DNA from: Sulfurovum sp.
GTDB lineage: Bacteria > Campylobacterota > Campylobacteria > Campylobacterales > Sulfurovaceae
Direction: 5' to 3'
Assembly: GCA_015490315.1 (NCBI GenBank)
Contig: WFYB01000128.1
Location: 1 to 6,248 of the forward strand
Length of the DNA: 6,248 nucleotides
This document shows, one piece after another, positions 1-5,144 of the stretch (positions within the stretch are counted from its first letter, which is position 1; every line of letters starts with the position of its first letter). Under the pieces are notes generated by a model. That model saw only the letters and a program-made list of their open reading frames with translations. It searched no databases and was not told the DNA's origin. The position numbers were made by a program, and so were the translations under genes.

Positions 1-105
1 AACACCATGGACACGGACTCTGGGGATAGCACCCGATTTAAGATGCAGATCCGATCCCTCATTGCTGACCATACTGCGCAAAAATAACTTGAGTTTCTCT
101 TCCAT
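1..105 (-). CDS. pilT: PilT-type type IV pilus ATPase, N-terminal fragment (runs off the left edge)
   Basis: Only the first 35 codons are present. The translation begins MEEKLKLFLRSM and continues with SDLHLKSGAIPRVRVHG. This matches the start of the PilT/PilU N-terminal domain, where a 'SDLHL..G..P..R..G' signature precedes the RecA-like ATPase domain. PilT-family proteins are cytoplasmic hexameric ATPases that drive type IV pilus retraction and twitching motility. The ATG at 103-105 is supported by AAGGA (plus-strand TCCTT, 111-115) with a 5-nt spacer. It starts 14 nt after the tal stop, so it is probably the fifth gene of the clpS operon. The Walker motifs lie outside the window, so PilT, PilU or a related GspE-superfamily member cannot be separated with certainty. 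PilT is preferred because of the SDLHL motif and the absence of a long PilB-like N-terminal extension. Confidence 0.8.
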   Translation of the reverse strand, partial: MEEKLKLFLRSMVSNEGSDLHLKSGAIPRVRVHGV

Positions 106-111
106 GGTGTT
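1..111. repeat. 10-bp inverted repeat spanning the pilT start codon
   Basis: AACACCATGG (1-10) is the exact reverse complement of CCATGGTGTT (102-111). In the pilT mRNA the second arm contains the start codon and touches the Shine-Dalgarno element, and the first arm lies about 30 codons downstream. Pairing could hide the start codon. The arm at 1-10 reaches the window edge, so it may be longer. Six of the ten bases are the self-palindrome CCATGG, and the loop is about 91 nt, so chance is a serious alternative. Confidence 0.35.
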
Positions 112-119
112 CCTTCTCT

Positions 120-1115
120 CTATTTTAGTGTATCGAGCATTTCTCCAAAGGCTTTCTCAAAAGCCTGCAGACCCTCTTTGAGAAGACTATCATAGATCTC
201 GTCCATATCAAAGCCGCTATCTGCGAGTTTGGTAAAGTAGCCGTTGATCATATCGTCATCCAGAGGCAGTTTGGGCGTACCCTCTTTTTTGGCGATATAG
301 GCTTCGATCGTGGCAAGCGGTGCGGTATTGACAGAGTGGGGAGCGAGAAGCTCTCTGATGTAGTAGTCAGCAGGCAGATCATCCCCTTTGACACCGGTAC
401 TTGCAAAGAGTGTACGCACAGCCGGCGTGTGGTTCTTCTCGATCAGATTGTATATCTTAGCGGCATTGTAGATTCCGGTTTTGCCTGTTTCGATCCCATG
501 CTGTGCCAGCTCAGGATCCAAGAGCCTGTCAAAACGGCTCACAAAAACTGAGATCACACCCTCACAGCGTCCGCCACCGCTTGCTTCAAAAGCATCTAGC
601 CCCTTTTTCATCGCTTTGAGACAGCGCTTCGCCTGTGTCGGAGAGAAGACCAGTGTGGCATTGACAGAGATACCGGTGCTCAGCAGCTCAGTCATCGCAT
701 CATAGCCTGCTTCCGTCGCAGGTACCTTGATCATTACATTGGGCTCATCGATCGCCGCAAAGAGCCGTTTACCCTCTGCCACAGTACCTTTCGTATCATT
801 TGAAAGGAAAGGATCCACCTCTATAGAGATATAGCCGTCATTTCCGGCGTCGTAACACTCACGCAGCTCCTGAGCAGCGATACGGATATCGGTGATCGCC
901 AATGCCTCATATTTCTCTTTTGGGCTCTTGTCACCCAGCTGAGCCAACTGCTCTTTGTACGCCAGTGAAGAGCTGATCGCCTGTGCAAAGATCGAAGGGT
1001 TGCTTGTCGCACCGTTGATGATCCCCTTTTCCAGCATCTGCGGAAACTCACTTCTCAAAAAGTCTCTCTCGACAAAATCCAGCCACAGTGAGAATCCTAT
1101 ATCTCTGTTACTCAT
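120..1115 (-). CDS. tal: Transaldolase (type 2 subfamily)
   Basis: Cytoplasmic enzyme of the non-oxidative pentose phosphate pathway. It transfers a dihydroxyacetone unit from sedoheptulose 7-phosphate to glyceraldehyde 3-phosphate through a Schiff base. The 331-residue protein shows the family signatures in order: NGATSNPSIF near residues 34-43, VMIKVPAT with the predicted Schiff-base Lys at about 130, SVNATLVFS at about 150-158, SVFVSRFDRLLD at about 189-200 and FASTGVK at about 237-243. The length suits this subfamily. I chose the ATG at 1113-1115 because GGGAG (plus-strand CTCCC, 1123-1127) sits 7 nt upstream and the protein then begins MSNRDIGFSLWLDF. A longer reading from a GTG at 1166 would only add residues encoded inside aat. 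The start overlaps the end of aat by 8 nt (ATGAGTAA), suggesting translational coupling. The TAG stop lies 14 nt before the pilT start. Confidence 0.95.
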   Translation of the reverse strand: MSNRDIGFSLWLDFVERDFLRSEFPQMLEKGIINGATSNPSIFAQAISSSLAYKEQLAQLGDKSPKEKYEALAITDIRIAAQELRECYDAGNDGYISIEVDPFLSNDTKGTVAEGKRLFAAIDEPNVMIKVPATEAGYDAMTELLSTGISVNATLVFSPTQAKRCLKAMKKGLDAFEASGGGRCEGVISVFVSRFDRLLDPELAQHGIETGKTGIYNAAKIYNLIEKNHTPAVRTLFASTGVKGDDLPADYYIRELLAPHSVNTAPLATIEAYIAKKEGTPKLPLDDDMINGYFTKLADSGFDMDEIYDSLLKEGLQAFEKAFGEMLDTLK

Positions 1116-1839
1116 CTCTATACTCCCAAGAAAAATGATGCCAATATCCCGTATCACCGGGGTCACTCAAGGCAATTTCCAATTCGTCCAAAAAGCGATC
1201 TCTCGGAACGACCTCCGCACCCAGACCGACCATATGATCCGTCCTCATCTGACAATCTATAAAATCATAACCTTTAGCGCCTAAAACGTCACTTAGTGCT
1301 TTGAAGGCTACCTTGGAAGCATCGGAGACGAGAGAAAACATAGACTCTCCAAAAAAGGCTCTGCCAAGCGCCACGCCATACAGACCGCCCACCAGCCTGC
1401 CATCCAGATGCACCTCGACACTGTGAGCATACCCCTGATCATGCAGAGACTCATACGCTTCGATAATCTCTGGAAGTATCCATGTCTTTTCCTGTCCTTT
1501 GCGCCGTACAGAAGCACACTGGCGAATCACTTCCGGGAAATGGCGATCAAATGTGACACTAAAACCCTTGTTTTTCAGCACCCTGCGAAAGGATTTGCGT
1601 ACTTTGAATTTACCAGGATAAAGGATAAGGCGGGGATTGGGAGACCACCAGAGAATAGGATCATTTTCGTTGTACCAGGGGAAGATACCCTGCCTGTAGG
1701 CACTGAGTAGACGCATCGGACTGAGATCACCGCCATAGGCTAACAGACCTTCATCCGAAGCGAGTCTGGGATCAGGAAAATAGCAGGAGTGCCTGCTGAG
1801 CGCAGGGATATAGTACTCCTCATCAAACATCGAAGACAC
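1108..1839 (-). CDS. aat: Leucyl/phenylalanyl-tRNA--protein transferase
   Basis: Transfers Leu or Phe from aminoacyl-tRNA to the N-terminal Arg or Lys of proteins, creating N-degrons read by ClpS. The 243-residue protein carries the family's conserved stretches: LSRHSCYFPDP near residues 14-24, GLLAYGGDLSP at 31-41, QGIFPWY at 50-56, DPILWWSPNPR at 60-70, GGLYGVALGRAFFGESMFS at 151-169 and IDCQ followed by DHMVGLGA at 194-208. E. coli Aat is of similar length. The start is a GTG at 1837-1839, chosen because AAGGA (plus-strand TCCTT, 1847-1851) is 7 nt upstream. The ATG three codons inside (1828-1830) would be 16 nt from it. An in-frame TGA upstream, with no start codon between, rules out a longer form. 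It lies 38 nt after clpA and overlaps tal by 8 nt. Its place beside clpS and clpA fits its role as maker of their substrates. Confidence 0.96.
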   Translation of the reverse strand: MSSMFDEEYYIPALSRHSCYFPDPRLASDEGLLAYGGDLSPMRLLSAYRQGIFPWYNENDPILWWSPNPRLILYPGKFKVRKSFRRVLKNKGFSVTFDRHFPEVIRQCASVRRKGQEKTWILPEIIEAYESLHDQGYAHSVEVHLDGRLVGGLYGVALGRAFFGESMFSLVSDASKVAFKALSDVLGAKGYDFIDCQMRTDHMVGLGAEVVPRDRFLDELEIALSDPGDTGYWHHFSWEYRDE

Positions 1840-1846
1840 GAAACGA

Positions 1847-1851
1847 TCCTT
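1847..1851 (-). promoter_or_regulatory. Shine-Dalgarno element that decides the aat GTG start
   Basis: AAGGA on the minus strand, 7 nt before GTG (1839) but 16 nt before the in-frame ATG (1830). The spacing favours the GTG. Confidence 0.7.
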
Positions 1852-1877
1852 TGTTTTTGTTCATATAGCTGCCTGGC

Positions 1878-4070
1878 TTACGCTTTCTCGTCAAAAGCGA
1901 AACGGAGTGTGTCGTTTTTGTAAGAGACCTTCACTTCACCACCCTCTTGGAGCCTGCCAAAAAGTATCTCATCCGTAAGTGCCTCTTTGATCTTCTCGTC
2001 GATCACACGGGCAATATGCCGTGCCCCGTAACGCTCGTCGTACCCCTCTTTTGCCAGATACTCTTTGGCTTTTTTGCCGACTTTGACACGAATGCCTTTT
2101 TTGCCCAGCAGGCTGTTGAGTTTCTCCAGTTCGGTATCGACGATCTTGACCAGACTCTCCAGACTGAGCGGCTTGAACTCGATCGTGGCACTCAGACGGT
2201 TTCTAAATTCCGGAGAGAAGAATGCCGCGAGTGCTTTGTCCGTTTTAGCGGAGGTATCTTTCTCAAAACCCATAACATTCGCCTCTTTGGTACCGATATT
2301 GGAGGTCATGATGAGTACCACATTCTTGAAGTCGCTCACCACGCCGTTGTTGTCTGTCAGTTTGGCACCATCCATGACCTGCAAGAGAATATTCATGATA
2401 TCAGGATGCGCCTTTTCGATCTCATCGAGCAGCAGTACGGTGTGCGGGTGCTTCTTGATCATCTCAGTCAGTAGTCCCCCCTGCTCATACCCTACATAGC
2501 CCGGAGGCGCACCCACCAGGCGGCTGACGGTATGCGGCTCCATATACTCACTCATATCAAGACGCTCAAAATGGACATGCATCGTCTCAGCAAGCTGTGT
2601 AGCAAGTGCAGTCTTTCCTACACCTGTGGGTCCGACAAAGAGGAAAGAGCCGATCGGTCTGTTCTCTCCATTAAGCCCCGCATAGGAGCGTTTGATCGCA
2701 GTGGCAAGCGCCTTGATCGCCTCATCCTGACCGATGATATGCGCACCCAGCTCTTTTTCGAGATTTTTAAGTCTTTGGGTATCATCTGTGCCGATGACAG
2801 TTGGCGGCAGCTTCATCATCTTGGCTACACTCTCTTCGATATCGGCAGGCATCACGGTCACACCCTCTTTGCCACGCAGCATAAAATGGGCACCTACCTC
2901 ATCGACGATATCCATCGCCTTGTCAGGCAAAAACCGGTCATGCAGATACTTGACACTCAGGTCGATCGCACTCTGAAGCGCCTCATCGGTAAAGCGGATA
3001 TTGTGATAGTTCTCATACTTATGCTGTACCCCCTTGAGGATCGTAAAGGTATCTTCGATACTCGGCTCTTCTACATCGATCTTTGCAAAACGGCGGCTAA
3101 GTGCCTTGTCTTTGTCAAAGAAATTTCTAAACTCCTGATAGGTCGTCGCACCGATACATTTGAGATCACCGCGTGCGAGGGCCGGCTTGAGCAGGTTGCT
3201 CGCATCCATACTCCCTCCGCTTGTGGCACCCGCACCGACCATCGTATGGATCTCATCGATAAACATGATCGCATCATCCATTTTGCTTAGCTCCTTGATG
3301 ATCCCCTTTAGACGCTTCTCAAAGTCACCTCTGTACTTCGTCCCGGCGATCAGGGCACCCATATCAAGCGCAAATATCTTTGCGTTTTTCAAAATGTCAG
3401 GTACCTCTCCTTCTGAGATCTTCAGTGCCAAACCTTCAGCGATCGCTGTTTTACCGACTCCGGGCTCACCCACGAGCAGCGGGTTGTTTTTTTTGCGTCG
3501 GCAGAGTGTCTGCATCACCCGCTCGATCTCCTCGCTGCGGCCGATGACCGGATCGATCTTGCCGCTTTGGGCGAGAGAGACCAGCTCCATCGTAAACTGG
3601 TCGAGCAGTGTCTCCTCTTTGGGCGTAGTTTCACTCTGGGCTTCACTACCTGCATGGCTGTGCGAGATCACTTCGAGTATATCCACACGGGCGATCCCCT
3701 CTCTTTTCATCAGATAGACCGCATAAGAGTGCTCCTGCATAAAGATCGCAGCAAGCATATCCCCGATACTCGCTTCGGTACGCCCAGAGCTGTGGATATG
3801 TGTCATCATATCATTGATAGCACGAGATAGCGCTACCGTCTCAAACGGCTCTACCGCCTCTTTGAGCGAAGGTACCGTTTTATGGATATGCTCCACGATA
3901 CCCCCCTCAAGTCTGGCGATATCCGCATCCAGCGCAGTGAGAATCTCTCTGCCCTCTTCACTTCTAACGATCGCCAAAAAGACATGCTCCACTGTTAGAT
4001 ACTCATGTCTGTTCTCTTTGGCATAGCCAACCGCCTGTTTAAATACATCATTCAATGCTACACTAATCAT
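1878..4070 (-). CDS. clpA: ATP-dependent Clp protease ATP-binding subunit ClpA
   Basis: AAA+ unfoldase that threads substrates into the ClpP peptidase in the cytoplasm and accepts N-degron cargo from ClpS. Its 730 residues show a double Clp_N domain (about 1-140), a short linker, then two AAA+ modules. D1 has Walker A GEPGVGKT at 201-208, Walker B IMFIDEIH at 268-275 and arginine residues in LSRRF near 324-328. D2 has Walker A GPTGVGKT at 481-488, Walker B VLLLDEIEKAH at 545-555, sensor 1 TSNIG at 589-593 and sensor 2 GAR at 682-684. There is no coiled-coil middle domain in D1, which argues against ClpB and ClpC. A likely ClpP-docking tripeptide, MGF, is at 600-602 in place of the usual Ile/Leu/Val-Gly-Phe/Leu. 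The ATG at 4068-4070 has AAGGA (plus-strand 4076-4080) 5 nt upstream. It lies 27 nt after clpS. A run of eight A residues in the coding strand (3487-3494) just before D1 Walker A is a possible slippage site. Confidence 0.97.
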   Translation of the reverse strand: MISVALNDVFKQAVGYAKENRHEYLTVEHVFLAIVRSEEGREILTALDADIARLEGGIVEHIHKTVPSLKEAVEPFETVALSRAINDMMTHIHSSGRTEASIGDMLAAIFMQEHSYAVYLMKREGIARVDILEVISHSHAGSEAQSETTPKEETLLDQFTMELVSLAQSGKIDPVIGRSEEIERVMQTLCRRKKNNPLLVGEPGVGKTAIAEGLALKISEGEVPDILKNAKIFALDMGALIAGTKYRGDFEKRLKGIIKELSKMDDAIMFIDEIHTMVGAGATSGGSMDASNLLKPALARGDLKCIGATTYQEFRNFFDKDKALSRRFAKIDVEEPSIEDTFTILKGVQHKYENYHNIRFTDEALQSAIDLSVKYLHDRFLPDKAMDIVDEVGAHFMLRGKEGVTVMPADIEESVAKMMKLPPTVIGTDDTQRLKNLEKELGAHIIGQDEAIKALATAIKRSYAGLNGENRPIGSFLFVGPTGVGKTALATQLAETMHVHFERLDMSEYMEPHTVSRLVGAPPGYVGYEQGGLLTEMIKKHPHTVLLLDEIEKAHPDIMNILLQVMDGAKLTDNNGVVSDFKNVVLIMTSNIGTKEANVMGFEKDTSAKTDKALAAFFSPEFRNRLSATIEFKPLSLESLVKIVDTELEKLNSLLGKKGIRVKVGKKAKEYLAKEGYDERYGARHIARVIDEKIKEALTDEILFGRLQEGGEVKVSYKNDTLRFAFDEKA

Positions 4071-4097
4071 ATCAATCCTTTATGCTTCGCGTGTATA

Positions 4098-4397
4098 TTA
4101 CGCATCCTCTTCAATTGTTGCAAGCAGCGGAAACTCATGCTGTTTGGCTTTTTGTTTGACCTGCTGCGCTTTGGTCAGTGCGATCTCATAGGTATAGACA
4201 CCTACGATCGCCTTGCCTTTCTCATGGATCTGCAGCATGATCTGCTCTGCCTGCTGATGTGTCTTGTGAAAGATGCTGATCAAGACATCCACCACAAAAT
4301 CCATACTTGTATAGTCATCATTGTGCAACAATACCTTATACATCTGGGGCTCTTGCAGCTCCAGCGCAAAATCCAATTCTTCTTCAAAATTCGGCAA
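4098..4397 (-). CDS. clpS: ATP-dependent Clp protease adaptor ClpS (TTG start)
   Basis: N-degron recognition adaptor that binds N-terminal Leu, Phe, Tyr or Trp and docks on the ClpA N-domain. The 99-residue protein has the core YKVLLHNDDYTSMDFVVDVL. By comparison with E. coli ClpS, Asn26-Asp27-Asp28, gatekeeper Met32 and His58 (in MLQIHEKGKA) correspond to the residues that form the amino-acid pocket. The C-terminus FPLLATIEEDA also resembles the family. The best start is TTG at 4395-4397. AAGGA lies 7 nt upstream, an in-frame TGA almost immediately precedes the TTG and blocks extension, and the next in-frame ATG (codon 19) would remove the N-terminal extension and begin right at the core. 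That extension matters in E. coli for delivery of substrates to ClpA. The gene is first in the leftward operon, about 47 nt from the predicted transcription start. Confidence 0.95.
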   Translation of the reverse strand: MPNFEEELDFALELQEPQMYKVLLHNDDYTSMDFVVDVLISIFHKTHQQAEQIMLQIHEKGKAIVGVYTYEIALTKAQQVKQKAKQHEFPLLATIEEDA

Positions 4398-4404
4398 TTT
4401 TCAA

Positions 4405-4409
4405 TCCTT
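4405..4409 (-). promoter_or_regulatory. Shine-Dalgarno element that decides the clpS TTG start
   Basis: AAGGA on the minus strand, 7 nt before the TTG. It is part of the 9-mer AAGGATTGA (4401-4409), which recurs before clpA (4072-4080) where it serves an ATG. The match supports real initiation at the unusual TTG codon. Confidence 0.7.
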
Positions 4410-4422
4410 ATCGTTTTTCATC

Positions 4423-4452
4423 TTACAATCATTATGCTGTTTCTACTATAAT
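4423..4452 (+). promoter_or_regulatory. Sigma-70-type promoter for bioD
   Basis: Perfect -10 TATAAT at 4447-4452, with an imperfect -35 TTACAA at 4423-4428 and an 18-nt spacer. Transcription would start near 4459, giving a leader of about 33 nt to the preferred bioD ATG (4492). It could also give a leaderless message beginning at the upstream in-frame ATG (4459). The element is mirrored by the clpS promoter. Confidence 0.6.
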
Positions 4453-4481
4453 TATACAATGAATAAACAAAAAACTGTAAA
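4451..4481 (-). promoter_or_regulatory. Sigma-70-type promoter for clpS
   Basis: On the minus strand the -10 is a perfect TATAAT (plus-strand ATTATA, 4451-4456). A -35 candidate TTTACA (plus-strand 4476-4481) lies 19 nt away, or TTACAG at 18 nt. The spacer is T-rich, as is common for Campylobacterota promoters, in which the -35 is weakly conserved. Predicted start of transcription is about 4444, giving a clpS leader of roughly 47 nt. The -10 shares two base pairs with the opposing bioD -10. Confidence 0.65.
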
Positions 4482-4491
4482 GAAATCGTGT

Positions 4492-5136
4492 ATGCAGCCG
4501 CTTTTCATTACCGCTACAGGCACCAATGTAGGCAAAACATACACGACCCTTGCCCTGATTGAAGCCCTTGCTTCCAGGGGATTGCGTGTAGGTGTCTTCA
4601 AGCCGGTCGAAACCGGTGTCAAACACACCCCACCTGATGCTACTATACTACTCGAAGCTTGCCAAAAGGTTAACAGCGGGTTTAAAGATCTGACCCCGTT
4701 GGATATCACCGCCTATACCTTTGCCCTGCCTGCCGCACCGTTTTGTGCCGATGCACAAGGAGAGATCGATATATCGCAGATTCTTGGAAAATATGATGCA
4801 CTCTCAAAACGCTGTGATCTCCTCCTCATAGAGGGTGCGGGCGGACTGATGGTGCCGATCACCCGTGACTACATGATGATCGACCTGATCCGAGATCTCA
4901 ACGCCAAGACCCTGCTTGTCACCCCCAGCCGTTTAGGGTGCATCAACGAAACCCTCCTCTCTATAGAAGCACTAAAAACACACAACATCGACTTCGACTG
5001 GTGTGTCAACCTTTATGAAGACAAAGAGGATTTTGAGAAAGTGACACAGCCCTATTATGATGCAGTGTTTTCTAAGTGGTGGTGCCTTGAAAAGGGGATA
5101 GAAAAATTTGTACACTCACACTGCACAAATCTTTAA
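4492..5136 (+). CDS. bioD: ATP-dependent dethiobiotin synthetase BioD
   Basis: Carboxylates and cyclises 7,8-diaminopelargonic acid to dethiobiotin, the penultimate step of biotin synthesis, in the cytoplasm. The 214-residue protein has a P-loop GTNVGKT at 10-16, KPVETG with Lys37, DA at 49-50, the magnesium/substrate motif EGAGGLMVPI in mid-protein and RLGCINETLLS, all diagnostic of BioD. The C-terminal part keeps only CVNLYED where E. coli has its VAND adenine-recognition stretch, and it lacks the LLGEIPWL-like motif. Helicobacter pylori BioD, as I remember it, has a similar short form. ATG 4492 is chosen because the family normally begins a few residues before the first beta strand (MQPLFITATGTNVGKT). 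Its ribosome site is weak (AAAGA, 6-8 nt upstream). An in-frame ATG at 4459 would add 11 residues (MNKQKTVKKSC) but has no ribosome site. bioD is divergent from clpS and convergent with the GH26-like gene; no other bio gene is nearby. Confidence 0.93.
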   Translation: MQPLFITATGTNVGKTYTTLALIEALASRGLRVGVFKPVETGVKHTPPDATILLEACQKVNSGFKDLTPLDITAYTFALPAAPFCADAQGEIDISQILGKYDALSKRCDLLLIEGAGGLMVPITRDYMMIDLIRDLNAKTLLVTPSRLGCINETLLSIEALKTHNIDFDWCVNLYEDKEDFEKVTQPYYDAVFSKWWCLEKGIEKFVHSHCTNL

Positions 5137-5144
5137 GACATATC

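Larger units (their letters stand above)
1..4444 (-). other. Predicted operon clpS-clpA-aat-tal-pilT
   Basis: Five co-directional genes have junctions of 27 nt, 38 nt, minus 8 nt and 14 nt. No stem-loop with a T-tract is visible at any junction, and a single good promoter lies upstream of clpS. The first three genes form the ClpS/ClpA/Aat N-degron pathway, an order I recall from other Campylobacterota such as Campylobacter jejuni. tal and pilT share the transcript only by inference from spacing. The left end of the unit lies outside the window. Confidence 0.75.

Noticed and set aside
1116..1166. N-terminal extension of transaldolase from a GTG at 1166
   Set aside because: The extra residues are encoded inside aat in another frame. 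The ATG at 1115 has a good ribosome site and gives the usual family N-terminus.
2532..3717. Long plus-strand open frames opposite clpA (including 2532-3290 and 3160-3717)
   Set aside because: They lie antisense to strongly conserved clpA domains, have no recognisable motifs or ribosome sites, and are readily explained as shadows of the clpA codon pattern.
4081..4092. GCGAAGC mini-hairpin sequence in the clpS-clpA spacer
   Set aside because: A two-pair stem; likely chance, with no link to a known element.
4005..4451. Plus-strand frame of 148 codons with hydrophobic stretches, opposite clpS and the clpA start
   Set aside because: It mirrors the clpS coding sequence, which has clear family residues. 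The apparent hydrophobicity comes from reading the complement of Glu/Lys/Gln-rich codons.
5040..5136. BioD truncated or frameshifted at its 3' end by arrival of the GH26 gene
   Set aside because: The C-terminal half still aligns in pattern with the short Helicobacter-type BioD as I remember it (Val-Asn-Leu, then Pro-Tyr), and no alternative frame restores an E. coli-like C-terminus.
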